Of a stretch of 64,000 nucleotides of DNA, positions 26,494 through 36,119 are shown piece after piece (the first letter of the stretch is position 1; each line of letters starts with the position of its first letter). The notes beneath the pieces were generated by a model, which saw only the letters and a list, made by a program, of their open reading frames with translations, made no database searches and was not told where the DNA came from. The DNA is taken from the NCBI GenBank assembly GCA_041200185.1, contig CP165730.1:62001-126000 (forward strand), written 5' to 3'. Origin of the DNA: G041200185 sp041200185 (lineage in GTDB: Bacteria; Pseudomonadota; Alphaproteobacteria; BNTO01). Both the position numbers and the translations under genes were made by a program.

Positions 26494-27996
26494 CTAGCTG
26501 TTACTTGAATCGTCATCATCATCTCCGCGAAGATGATGGCCCGCCTGAAGGGTTAACAGATCAAAGTACAAGTGGAGGATGTCCCCAAGGCTATCCTGTT
26601 CGGTTGAATCATCCAACAAGAAGGCCAGGTAGGCTTCTGCCGATAGGCTGTCATCCAGAAGGAACGCGATATCATTAAGGAACTGAGCGTAGTGTTCAGG
26701 TGCCTGGATGTTGACGCCACGTTCAGCTAGAATTCGCAAAAGTTTCCCCTCGGCCTTGCTTGAAGGAGGAAGGGTGTACTGAGAACTTGCGACAACATCC
26801 CAACGTAATGATAAAATCCGGCTATACAATGAGAAAATATCGTCACAGAATTCATTGAGTTTTGTGTATTCCTGCTGAGCCCAGAGAAGCGCCTGGGATT
26901 TATAGAATGGAGCTACCCCATCAAGAAAAGTGTGGACCATCTCCAGCCAAGCCAGAATGCGTGGTGTTTCGACAAGGTTGAATTCCGGTAACCGCGCTAA
27001 GACAGAATTTGGCAAAACATTATCTGGGGTGAGTTCAACAGCGTGCAAATTAAAATATACGGGCAAAATAGCCTCTATGTTTTCGATAACATAAGGTACA
27101 AACTGTGCGAGCTGGACCTGACTTCCGAGTAAAAAGGCAACATCCGACCAAAAGGCGCGATACTCTTCAGGCAGGTTGATATGAAGTCCTCGCAAATGCA
27201 AGGCTGTTATAAGATCATGCGGTCCTTGTTTTAGACTCGTGTGTATTGGTGGTTCGACGGTTTCGCGTAACAATCTCATTTGATCATACAGATCAAAGAA
27301 GGCTTCGCAATTCTGATCGATCCGTTCTTGGTTGTCATTGTACCAATCCAAGGCAATATTTGGGAAAAAAGGCTGAGTTTCATGACAAGCGTAGTAGACC
27401 ATCTCCAACCAATGAATTTTTTGAGGCGTATTCATCCTACGGTCAGACATGTGTTCATTGACTAAATCAGAGAAGGCGTGTTTATGGAATACCGGCTGAG
27501 CAATAGAACGACGAAGTTCGACGTTTTGGCTAACAGTTCGAATGAACTCCTTTTTTTCGGAAGGAGAAGTTACCTTGTGAGGCATTGTCGGAGACATCGG
27601 AGACAGAGGTCCAGAGTTTGACGGAAATATGGGTAAATTGGGTTGTGAAGAGGCTATCCTCGATGAACTATAAAAATTTTGTTTTTTGGGCCGTGGACTT
27701 AGAGTCGCTCGAATATGATTGCACAGTTGAGTGGGTCGTATTTTTGAAACAAAGGCATGCTGGTCCAGCAGCTCGCGTGTACTTTTGACGAGCTGGTATT
27801 GTTGCCGCGAAGGTCTCTGAACGGTAGTCATTGCTCCACGTTGCTGCTGAACGCCGAGTGCTATCTGCCTAGGTTGCTGTACTGTAACTTCAGAAGGCAA
27901 AATAAGCCGTACAGGTCGCTTAGAAGCAACAGCTGCGCTACAAACAAAAGTGCCGAGTAAAGATAATTGAAAAATGCGTGAAATAGTTTGAGCCAT
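26494..27996 (-). CDS. Secreted protein with a tandem ~150-residue repeat, unknown function
   Basis: The 500-residue protein has a signal peptide (MAQTISRIFQLSLLGTFVCS) and a Pro/Ser/Gln-rich region to about residue 185. Two similar domains follow, about 189-336 and 343-492. Shared landmarks: TP..I.WLEMV, a ..PFF/Y.. .AL.W...., F.DLY.....LR, LL.....RG..I..PE.Y..F..D.AFLL, and ....VYF.L. The tail is HLRGDDDDDSSNS. I recognise no known family; the duplication implies a helical module used twice. The signal peptide resembles that of the coiled-coil gene at 56857 (MQTVSRIFLMS). No nearby operon partner. Confidence 0.7.
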   Translation of the reverse strand: MAQTISRIFQLSLLGTFVCSAAVASKRPVRLILPSEVTVQQPRQIALGVQQQRGAMTTVQRPSRQQYQLVKSTRELLDQHAFVSKIRPTQLCNHIRATLSPRPKKQNFYSSSRIASSQPNLPIFPSNSGPLSPMSPTMPHKVTSPSEKKEFIRTVSQNVELRRSIAQPVFHKHAFSDLVNEHMSDRRMNTPQKIHWLEMVYYACHETQPFFPNIALDWYNDNQERIDQNCEAFFDLYDQMRLLRETVEPPIHTSLKQGPHDLITALHLRGLHINLPEEYRAFWSDVAFLLGSQVQLAQFVPYVIENIEAILPVYFNLHAVELTPDNVLPNSVLARLPEFNLVETPRILAWLEMVHTFLDGVAPFYKSQALLWAQQEYTKLNEFCDDIFSLYSRILSLRWDVVASSQYTLPPSSKAEGKLLRILAERGVNIQAPEHYAQFLNDIAFLLDDSLSAEAYLAFLLDDSTEQDSLGDILHLYFDLLTLQAGHHLRGDDDDDSSNS

Positions 27997-28334
27997 AAGG
28001 CCCCTCCCCCTTTGGAAAAAATCATCTGGACCTCAGTTAAACGGAAAAAAGTTAAAAAGAGGTTAAGCGTCCGCTTGACCTGAAGATAGAGGAAGTATTT
28101 TAAGAAGGGAGGAGATAGATAAAGTTAGTTCTTTCAAAAATCGTAATAATACCCTTAATTTAGTATTAAATAATTTATGTTTTTAACTTTATTTTACACA
28201 AAACCAAGGAGAAAACACTATTTTTTACTCGCATCATACATTCACTATTATTTAATAGATATTTTGTAATTATAAGGTGGCTAGTGCTAGTATATAGTCA
28301 GGTCTTTTGAAGGAGCGTCGACTCAAACTTGTTT
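27997..28334. other. AT-rich intergenic region between divergent genes
   Basis: Promoter region for the divergent genes on either side. A possible plus-strand promoter, TTGTAA-18-TAGTAT (28265-28294), and AAGGAG at 28309 precede the small membrane protein. No gene seen. Confidence 0.45.
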
Positions 28335-28826
28335 ATGGTTTTGAACACTTGCCAAGAAAGGATTCCTGCAAAAGCGTGGGTTCGTTGGGGTAATTGGCTT
28401 CGATTCTGTGTTTTCGTGTTTACTGTGGGATATGTGCTTTACAAAAGTATTTGCCATGGCATTGTTACAACTCCAATTGGAGTTTATACTATGGCCTTTG
28501 TTGTTGCCTTAGCTGCGAGGCATCTAGGTTCACAGGTTATACCAGTGAACCCCGATGCCAACTGGGTGGCACGAGTATGGTTTGAGGTGATGGAGCTAAG
28601 TGTTTTTCTTTCCTGTGTCGTCCCTTTGCTTTGGTGCATTCTAAAAAATCCTGATCTCTTTGCAGAAGAAATAGGGCCTGACGGCCGAGCCTTTTATATT
28701 TGTCAACGCAACCTCGCTGTTTTCTTTTGTAGGTTTGGTATCCTTGCCTTCTACCCGTGGCTCCGAGAGCGTCCTCTTACAGAATGCTTGCTACTGTCCC
28801 TATGGATCATGATGTTTATTCACTGA
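28335..28826 (+). CDS. Small integral membrane protein, unknown
   Basis: The 163-residue product has four to five hydrophobic segments (for example LRFCVFVFTVGYVLY, GVYTMAFVVALAA, VFLSCVVPLLWCIL, LLLSLWIMMFIH at the C-terminus). No family is recognised. The ATG at 28335 is preferred; an upstream TTG at 28329 is in frame. The Shine-Dalgarno AAGGAG is about 20 bases upstream, which is far. Confidence 0.55.
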   Translation: MVLNTCQERIPAKAWVRWGNWLRFCVFVFTVGYVLYKSICHGIVTTPIGVYTMAFVVALAARHLGSQVIPVNPDANWVARVWFEVMELSVFLSCVVPLLWCILKNPDLFAEEIGPDGRAFYICQRNLAVFFCRFGILAFYPWLRERPLTECLLLSLWIMMFIH

Positions 28827-29331
28827 GTAGACACATTGAAATGTATAACGGAAGGGGATTCGTAGTTGTATAATTTAGGTGAATGGTGGTTCAAACAGTA
28901 AATATGGTGTCCTATAACCCCCTTGTGTGGATGAAATCGAAGATTATCAAAAAAGTCTTCAAAATTTTTAAGCGATTTCGGGAGAATTTTGTTAAAAACT
29001 CGATTATAGGTCTATAAGAGTACAAAATGGGAAGGTGATCCTTTTTGAAATGGGTAAATACATGTAAAATTTCATAGATCATCTTTTCTATGGCGTAGCA
29101 ATGACAAATAAAAAAATACTTTCTGTATTTATTAAATAGGTTACGTTAGACGTTTCGCAATGGATTTAATGATACGTATAGCCGAATCCTACAGCGAGAA
29201 AAAAGAGAGTCTTTGCTAAGATGCTAGAATAGATCGGTTTGAGGCCGGGATTAGCTATCTAAGATGCCGTCGTTAGCAAAGCAATCCCACCTTGTCTCAG
29301 GTTCTTAGGGTTGGTAGAATACGCCAGGTCT
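28827..29331. other. Intergenic region, 505 bp, upstream of gatC
   Basis: No coding sequence. A perfect 9-bp inverted repeat, CTTTGCTAA (29211-29219) and TTAGCAAAG (29273-29281), encloses 53 bases just before gatC and may fold in a leader RNA. Confidence 0.45.
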
Positions 29332-29637
29332 ATGGCGAGGAAGAGAGGGTATATGCCAACAGAAGAGGAGATGGGGCGGTTGGCCCGTTTGGCGGGTTTA
29401 GCTCTACGTCCCGAAGAAGTAGCCTACTACACGAAGGAAGTTTCGGCGATTTTGCACTGGATTGAGCGACTGCAGGAGGTTGATGTGTCGGCAGTAAAGC
29501 TTCATGGGGGAAGTGTGTCGGTGCCTGAGCGAGCGGATCAGGTAACAGAGGCGGATCGTCACGATGAGGTTTTGGTTAATGCTCCGGATTCTCAAGACGG
29601 CTGGTTTGCTGTACCTAAGATGATTCAAAGTGCGTAA
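29332..29637 (+). CDS. gatC: Asp-tRNA(Asn)/Glu-tRNA(Gln) amidotransferase subunit C
   Basis: GatC is the small stabilising subunit of the GatCAB complex, which makes Gln-tRNA and Asn-tRNA by transamidation. The sequence GRLARLAGLALRPEEVAYYTKEVSAILHWIERLQEVDV matches the family (V..iA.LARL.l.eeE......l..il..v..L..vD). Possible starts are the ATG at 29332 and at 29353; the latter gives a more typical N-terminus and has GAGAGGG nearby. gatA is not next; xseA follows after 9 bases. Confidence 0.88.
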   Translation: MARKRGYMPTEEEMGRLARLAGLALRPEEVAYYTKEVSAILHWIERLQEVDVSAVKLHGGSVSVPERADQVTEADRHDEVLVNAPDSQDGWFAVPKMIQSA

Positions 29638-29646
29638 GAGGCTCAC

Positions 29647-30918
29647 TTGGCAACGAATCTAGCGTATTTCGTCAATCAGATGGTTCTGGAGTCAGAGGCT
29701 CCAGTACTGAGCGTGTCAGACTTGTCGGCGCTAATCAAGAGGCGAGTGGAAGCTGATTTTTCAAAAGTTCGGGTTAGGGGGGAGATCTCTGGTTTGAAGA
29801 GACATTCTTCAGGGCATTCATATTTCTCACTTAAGGAGCCAGGCAAGGAAGCGGTTCTTAACGCCATTTGTTGGCGAGGCACAAATACGGGGATTGCCCT
29901 GCAGGAGGGATTGGAGATCATTGCAACAGGGCGGATCACAACGTATCCAGGGCGCTCGAACTACCAGCTCATTGTGACGCAGGTGGAAGTAGCTGGAGAG
30001 GGAGCTTTGCTCAAGCTAATGCAGGAACGGCGCGTTAAGTGGGCTGCCGAGGGATTGTTTGATAACCACCGTCCTCTGCCTCTTTACCCGGGAGTTATTG
30101 GTGTTGTCACTTCTCCGACGGGAGCTGTTATAAGGGACATTTTACACAGGATGGAGGATCGTTGGCCGTGTCGCGTTGTGGTATATCCTGTAGCCGTTCA
30201 GGGGACGGTGGCAGCAGATCAAGTAGCTTCGGCTGTACAGGATTTTAATCAAGTCCAGGGTGAAGAGCGACCGGATGTCATTATTGTGGCCCGCGGAGGT
30301 GGTAGCATTGAGGATTTGTGGGCCTTCAATGAAGAGTCTGTCGTTCGTGCTGTATTTGGGAGTCAAATCCCAGTTATCTCTGCAGTGGGGCATGAAACAG
30401 ATACAACGTTATGTGATTACGCTGCTGATGTACGTGCTCCTACGCCAACAGCTGCTGCGGAGATAGCAACTCCTGAGCGACATCAGCTTGAGGAGAGAGT
30501 CCTGACGTGGGGTGAATTTTTGATTCGGGCTATGCAGAACCACATGTGGAGGGCTCAAGAAAAGGTTAGCTCCTTGAGGGATCTTGCGTCATCTTTGGAC
30601 AAAAAAATCGATTCATTCCTGCGGCTAGCAAAGTGGTTACAATTGACCGAACAAAACCATCAAAATGAGATGACCTTTACGGAGCGTCGACTTGGATCCA
30701 TGAAGGATGTTATGCGTCAGCGTATGAGGGAGAAGTTTAGGGTTTGTGCACACAACTTAAAAGAAGGTCTTACCAGGATGGAACTTACAGGCCGCCAAGT
30801 ATTGTCAACGAACAGCCTCGAAAAAATGGCACCGGCAGAGTTGCTAAGATCCTTTGAACAATACAACCTCCCTTTGCAGCTGAAGAGAGGGTATAGCGTG
30901 GTTTTGTCAAAATGCTAG
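29647..30918 (+). CDS. xseA: Exodeoxyribonuclease VII large subunit
   Basis: The 423-residue product is the catalytic subunit of exonuclease VII. The OB-fold (VRVRGEISGLKRHSSGHSYFSLK) is followed by the nuclease core (GVVTSPTGAVIRDIL, VARGGGSIEDLWAFNEE, ISAVGHETDTTLCDYAADVRAPTPTAAAE) and a long coiled coil. The protein stops right after LKRGYSVV, where E. coli XseA has about 45 more residues, so the C-terminal strand segment is missing. The TTG start has AAGAGG 6 bases upstream. Confidence 0.93.
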   Translation: MATNLAYFVNQMVLESEAPVLSVSDLSALIKRRVEADFSKVRVRGEISGLKRHSSGHSYFSLKEPGKEAVLNAICWRGTNTGIALQEGLEIIATGRITTYPGRSNYQLIVTQVEVAGEGALLKLMQERRVKWAAEGLFDNHRPLPLYPGVIGVVTSPTGAVIRDILHRMEDRWPCRVVVYPVAVQGTVAADQVASAVQDFNQVQGEERPDVIIVARGGGSIEDLWAFNEESVVRAVFGSQIPVISAVGHETDTTLCDYAADVRAPTPTAAAEIATPERHQLEERVLTWGEFLIRAMQNHMWRAQEKVSSLRDLASSLDKKIDSFLRLAKWLQLTEQNHQNEMTFTERRLGSMKDVMRQRMREKFRVCAHNLKEGLTRMELTGRQVLSTNSLEKMAPAELLRSFEQYNLPLQLKRGYSVVLSKC

Positions 30919-32072
30919 CCCCTTAAAAAATTGACTTAAACCTCTGGAGTAGGTATGATTTATCATCCATCCGTTACCTTAAAAGCAAAAATATTACATC
31001 TTAGAGATAGTTTTATTAATTATTGAATAAATTCCATCTAAAACCTTTTGTTATTTATATGATTTAATGCCTAATCAACGGGAATTCGCCCTCAGAAGAG
31101 GTCTCGATCATAGCCTCCATCTTCGCAGCTTAAACATCCGCATTTTCGCTTTCGAGGGAAGATTGTTTTTATGAGTTTGGTCAAAACCTCACTTTGGTAG
31201 TCTAAATTGGGAGTTCTTCGTTTCCCGAATCAAATTGCTGTGTGTTTAAATCTTAAGACCTGGTACAGATCCTAAAAACCCTAGAAACTTCCCTTACTCT
31301 TACTAAATTTTGCAAAATAAGCAACTCAATTTTTAGATTCTGTTTATTTTTATTCGCAAATAACTTATCCATTATTTATAATAATTTTTTTGACGTTGTT
31401 TTAGTACCTCAATAGTATCGGCAATTTCTTGTTTTTAGCACAATCACTCGTTCCGTCATTAACGTGGGAAAGTTGGATTGAGGCACAGAGTATGTCGACG
31501 AACACAAGAAGCGTCAGAATAAAAAAACATTGAACTAGGTCGTATTCACGTGCGAGGGAATAAATTGTTCATCCTAGATGTTTAGCGAACTCCGCATCTG
31601 TTTGTTAGGGAGGTACAAGTTGATTTTTCATACTGATCATGATCAGAAGATTATTTTGTAAAAATTTAAAATTTGGGGAAGATACGCTACACATTAGATG
31701 AAAGTTTTCAAGTCAATGTCCGATTGGTGAAATAACAAAATACTCTAAATTGAAATTGTATTTCATTGAAGTCGCACGGAGTCCCCTTCGCCTATTTCGA
31801 AGAAAAGGATGAGATCCCACTCTTCAAGTCCATTCAATTTCACAAACTTCCACAGGCCCAGTGTTTATACACACCTCTTCTTTTCAAGTGAGTCGTTTAT
31901 TTTCTCTACATACGAAATAAGAATACAAATATCAAAATGGAAAAAGAGGACTTGAATACCGAATATATCAAAAGAGTGGATAAAAGAACGCTCCCTCCAC
32001 CTGATTCTTGTCATCTCTACCACATGCGGTACAATGAGCTCTGTTCTTTGGTAGAATTGAGGTTTTGCGATC
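30919..32072. other. 1.15-kb gap with no recognisable gene
   Basis: AT-rich, with only short unsupported ORFs. The left end carries a near-consensus promoter (30931-30959) pointing into the gap, but no CDS or tRNA follows it. A small RNA or a decayed gene is possible. Confidence 0.5.
30931..30959 (+). promoter_or_regulatory. Orphan sigma70-type promoter
   Basis: TTGACT, 17-base spacer, TATGAT: the best match in the window with no gene downstream. It starts 13 bases after the xseA stop. Confidence 0.5.
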
Positions 32073-32900
32073 GTGACACCGGACAGCACGCGAATGTCTT
32101 CACCACATTTTCCTCGTCGTCGAAGAGAACGTCAGAAGCTAAGGCGCAAGTCTGTCACGTCGATTTTGCCTAACCTGCTCACGTTGAGTGGGTTCTGCTG
32201 CGGGCTCACGGGAATCCATATGGCTTTTCATAGAAACCTGACTGCCGCTATTGTAGCAGTTTTGCTGGCCTCCTTTTTTGACGGGATCGATGGCCGAGTT
32301 GCCCGAAAGTTAGGCATGACCAGTCGATTTGGTGCTGAGCTTGATTCCCTCGCAGATGCCGCAACCTTTGGTATATCTCCTGCTGTGATGGTCTATTTGT
32401 TTTCTCTTAATACCTTGGGAAATTTCGGTTGGTGGGTCTCCCTCCTCTTTGCTTTGTGTATGTCTCTACGACTTGCTCGATTTAACACCTGCAGTATTGA
32501 GAATACAAATCCGGCATGGATGGGTGGTTTTGCGACAGGTGTACCGGCGCCTGCTGGAGCCTACCTGTTGCTGATGCCGTTGATGCTTCACCAGTGGCTT
32601 GGTGTTTCTATTCCAGCTTGGTTTTATGCTGTCTGGACGCTTGTCGTTGCCGGCCTTCTAGTAAGTCGCCTGCCAACGTTTCTTTTAAAAGGGAAAAAAG
32701 GACCTATGTCTCTCCACAAAGCCATCGGTGCGTCGGTCGGAGTTCTTATCTTTCTAGGCGGTGTTTTTACTTTTCCTTGGCCTGTTATGCTGTTGATTGG
32801 AGTTATTTACTTAGTTTTACTCCCTGTTAGTGCGCGTAAAGCCTATCGGCGCCGAGATATGATGAGCGAGATGTCTGACGAATCGCCCGAATCTTTGTAA
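32073..32900 (+). CDS. pssA: CDP-diacylglycerol-serine O-phosphatidyltransferase
   Basis: The 275-residue inner-membrane enzyme makes phosphatidylserine, the precursor of phosphatidylethanolamine. The CDP-alcohol phosphotransferase motif DG-x2-AR-x8-G-x3-D-x3-D is present as DGIDGRVARKLG...FGAELDSLAD. About eight membrane segments follow a basic N-terminus (RRRRERQKLRRKS). The GTG at 32073 has GAGG 11 bases upstream; an ATG at 32094 is an alternative. psd, its usual neighbour, is not present. Confidence 0.93.
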   Translation: MTPDSTRMSSPHFPRRRRERQKLRRKSVTSILPNLLTLSGFCCGLTGIHMAFHRNLTAAIVAVLLASFFDGIDGRVARKLGMTSRFGAELDSLADAATFGISPAVMVYLFSLNTLGNFGWWVSLLFALCMSLRLARFNTCSIENTNPAWMGGFATGVPAPAGAYLLLMPLMLHQWLGVSIPAWFYAVWTLVVAGLLVSRLPTFLLKGKKGPMSLHKAIGASVGVLIFLGGVFTFPWPVMLLIGVIYLVLLPVSARKAYRRRDMMSEMSDESPESL

Positions 32901-33570
32901 ATTACTCAATAAAACGCGAGTTTGTGGTCTTTTTGGCAATGGATCTTCGAGGAGCTCTTTGTCAGCATTTTGATGCCTAAAACAGACAGAAGCTCCGCCT
33001 CGTAGCATTGGTAAAAGCCATCATACGCAAGGGTTCTATACTTGAATTAATCTGAATTCGACCTAGAAATTTCCATCCAATACGTAACGCATCTTCCTTA
33101 CAAGATACCCTTCTGATTCTGGTCAGTATGGAAAACAAGCTCATACACCCCTGGCAGACAGTAGTTCGCTAAACATCAGGGAATATTATAGAGTGAACGA
33201 TTGACATTTTTAATTACGTGAACATGATCTAGGTTGATGCTTTTTATTCTAACTTTTTCAGACAACAACCAAAGACCTCACAGATAAGACCCCTTCGGCT
33301 ATCTCTTTAGTAAGTAATGATCCCAGAATGTTTGGAGATGAAATTGACCGAAATACACATACAAAGCTGTGTTCAATCATCAAAATCTTTGACACAATGA
33401 CATGCTCTGCTTCAACCAAAATATTAAATAATAAAAACACGTTTCATATACAAATATAAAATTATTTTTACACTAAAAAAGCATCAGTGCCCCGTAACAC
33501 GCGCTATTCATTCTCCGGCAATGCAACACCACGCGACTCTATTTCTCACCCTCCATCAGGAATTTTCCGT
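32901..33570. other. 670-bp gap between converging genes
   Basis: No gene, tRNA or strong hairpin identified between pssA (+) and holC (-). AT-rich toward the right. Confidence 0.45.
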
Positions 33571-34035
33571 CTACGCAGCTTGTTGCATGGACTCCTTATA
33601 CCACTTACCGTCCTTGGTTTGCTTCCACATCTGAAGATTGAAGTGAGGGTGGAGGGCGCCATAATTTTTGTACTTCTCAACGAGATCGTCGTAGACGCTG
33701 GAGATTTCGAGAATTTTTCGCACTTCGGCCGTAATCAGAGGGCTTTCTCGCTTTAAGTTAAGAATCACACTCGCGTGATTAGCTTGGCTTGAAGTAGACG
33801 AGATAAGCAACGGCTGCCGACTTACCCAAGCGCCGTCTTTCTCTTGGTCCTCCCTGGCATGAGGCAAAAAAGACGCCGTTGAATACGTCCATAACAACTG
33901 GTCCCACCGCAAGCACTCCCGGTTGTCCTCAACAAGGAGGAGACCCTTCTCTCCACTTGTAACCACCTTTTCTGCAAGCACAGGAACGATCTTTTCGAGA
34001 GGCTGGACCGTCAGATAGAAAAGAACCTCAGTCAA
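33571..34035 (-). CDS. holC: DNA polymerase III subunit chi
   Basis: HolC binds SSB and links the clamp loader to it. The sequence MTEVLFYLTVQPLEKIVPVL, then EKVVTSGEKGLLLV, LLWTYSTASFLPHA and QPLLISS, matches the family (TeVlFY.l...le..lp.L..k....G.r.lV...LW.y....FLPHg...PV.L). The TTG at 34035 has GGGAGG 8 bases upstream and gives the classic N-terminus; the longer ORF start at 34089 lies well inside the HIT gene. The start overlaps the HIT stop by 8 bases. Confidence 0.85.
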   Translation of the reverse strand: MTEVLFYLTVQPLEKIVPVLAEKVVTSGEKGLLLVEDNRECLRWDQLLWTYSTASFLPHAREDQEKDGAWVSRQPLLISSTSSQANHASVILNLKRESPLITAEVRKILEISSVYDDLVEKYKNYGALHPHFNLQMWKQTKDGKWYKESMQQAA

Positions 34036-34366
34036 GTTTCTGACCTCCCAGGACATGGAGGTGAAAATGAGGAACCTCCTGCCCTCCATCGATCCCGCTC
34101 CGCGTTACCAATTTATATCCCGAGCTTTTCACGGTCCCGAGAACGTGCAAAACTGCCTGATAAAATCCCTCAATCTCTAGACTCGACGCCTGAGCATGAA
34201 AGGTATAGAAATCCTCATACGGACCTTTAGGAATGACAAGAATGTGAATCTTAGCCTTGGGATGAAGATCATAAAAGGCTAACGCTGTGTCATTTTCATA
34301 TTCTTTATGGCAAGGCAGCTCACCCCTCAAAATTTTGGCAAATACGTTTTCGTTATCGTAGGCCAT
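34028..34366 (-). CDS. HIT-family (HinT-like) nucleotide hydrolase
   Basis: The 112-residue protein is a histidine-triad phosphoramidase/adenosine 5'-monophosphoramidate hydrolase. It has the opening NVFAKILRGELPC, AFYDLHPKAKIHILVIPK, and the triad HFHLHVLGG near the C-terminus. The ATG at 34366 has AAGGA 8 bases upstream; the ORF extends 22 codons further but without family similarity. It overlaps holC and forms a two-gene operon. Confidence 0.92.
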   Translation of the reverse strand: MAYDNENVFAKILRGELPCHKEYENDTALAFYDLHPKAKIHILVIPKGPYEDFYTFHAQASSLEIEGFYQAVLHVLGTVKSSGYKLVTRSGIDGGQEVPHFHLHVLGGQKLD

Positions 34367-36119
34367 GGCGTCCATCCTTTCTCTACCCCGCTCAGCATGG
34401 AGCCATTTTAACATTTTGAGAAAAGGTGTCATCGGAAATTATCATTATCGACGCGTCAGCATCTACCTTTTCTTAGAGGCACAATCTACCTTTGGTGAAT
34501 TATGTATCACGGACCAAAATTTCCTGACTCTGTGAACGATTTAAAACGAGATACAGGACCAATGGAGCCCCCAACGTTTTTTGAGATTTTAAAAACAATA
34601 CATTCGTCCCTCGCCTCTGCAGCCCTCACAATCATTCTTTAAACGATTCTATCATCTCACTACCCAACATTTCGTAGATTATCAACAAAGTGATGTATGT
34701 TTAGATGGATTCGTCGTATGTAGAAATTCAACTTGTTCTAAAGATTTTGTGTATCTCTCATCTTATTCCAACAAGCTTTCTGGAATGTTTTCTCCGATTT
34801 TAGTTTCTTACAAAGACAAATTAATACAACCTTTTCATCCGCGGATCCCGTCCGTGCTATAACCTAAGCCCTCGCACAAACTTGGAACTGAACACTAACC
34901 TTACTCTCTAACTTTTTGGCACCTTAAATAGGTCTGTTACGAAAGTGCGTTTTTCACTCTTGCGCAAATATTGCTTTAAATTTTTGCAAAGGTTCGATGG
35001 TGTCCTGCCACTCTCCTAACAAGTCATGGCCATAAGAATCTCAATTTTTCCGCGTTGGCGAACACATCCGAAACATTTCTAAAAACTAAGTAACTTTTCC
35101 CTTTTTCAGTTCCTAGAAGTGGTTAAAAAGTTACGCCTGTTTTGAAATCAGATCATCGCTTACCCAAAGGTCCTAGAACGGCCCTCTCTAAACCTCGAAG
35201 ATGAGCTTCCCATACTTCTCATGCACTACCGAGCCTGTGTAACCATGGACGGGTTGGGGTTTGCTTTTTGCCTGGATCACGCTAATGTTCTTGGCCTTTT
35301 AACCTGATTAAGCCTTTTGTTGCATCAGTTTTTCACATCAAAAACGACCGCTCCTTGCGCAAACAACACGCCGAAACTTGGATAGTTGATGCAAAGGGAA
35401 TTCCCTTCCAAAGGTCTCAAAATCGCCGCAATCAACGAAAAATCTCGCCAGAAAAAAAGAAACGAACACCTATCACATGAAGCCATCATCGACCCCAAAA
35501 CAGAAAGGAGTTGTAAGCCAACCCGAGCCTTTTTCAAGACCGGTTCACGATGACAAAATCCAATAATGCAGCGGCCCCATCCCTGTATTCACGGCAATCC
35601 TAGCCGAATGTTGGATTAAATAAAATTCATGCCAAAATCGTTCTCCCCCCAAAAACGAAGGCGATGGGAATAGCCGAGTGCTGGAGACCGAAACCACAAT
35701 CAGGTGGTAGGAACGAAACAAATCAGCTGTAAAGATATTGTTTTTAAAAACATAAGATTTTCGCGACAAGTCTGATATACAAACAAAAATGATGAGAAAT
35801 AGGTGTTTGCAGATACTCTACTAATCGATAGGATAGCGTCTTTGCCAGCTCAGTCTTTGTTTTCCTATTCTCCCTGAGTATAACAAATCGATTAATAAAC
35901 ACAGATCTGCTCGAAACTTATTGACCACCTCCGCCTAAAAAGCATCATGCTGTTTATAGGACGGGAGCACCCAACCCAAAATACCGAGTAGTCATTTCTT
36001 TCTTGACTGGCTTTTTTCATAAACTTCGAGAATCGATCTACCTTACCTTGTCAAACCTAGATATGAAACAGCCTTTTCACATGAAATATATATTATGGAA
36101 AATATAGTGGAACGGTCGC
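34367..36119. other. 1.75-kb gap with no recognisable gene
   Basis: The largest non-coding stretch in the window. Short ORFs (for example 35325-35537 on the minus strand) lack ribosome-binding sites and family similarity. A loose inverted repeat (GTAACTTTT near 35090, AAAAAGTTAC near 35125) is present. A parS-like site lies near the right end (36075-36086). It may hold old pseudogenes too decayed to recognise. Confidence 0.5.
36075..36086. promoter_or_regulatory. parS-like site, downstream of parB
   Basis: TTTCACATGAAA differs by one base from the core of the canonical parS (TTTCACGTGAAA). It is 33 bases beyond the parB stop and is mirrored by 37864-37875. Confidence 0.6.

Noticed and set aside
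34036..34089. Longer start for holC
   Set aside because: It lies deep inside the HIT gene, whereas the TTG at 34035 has GGGAGG and the family N-terminus.
35325..35537. 70-codon minus-strand ORF with MKKAR leader
   Set aside because: TTG start without Shine-Dalgarno, in a decayed gap; not supportable.
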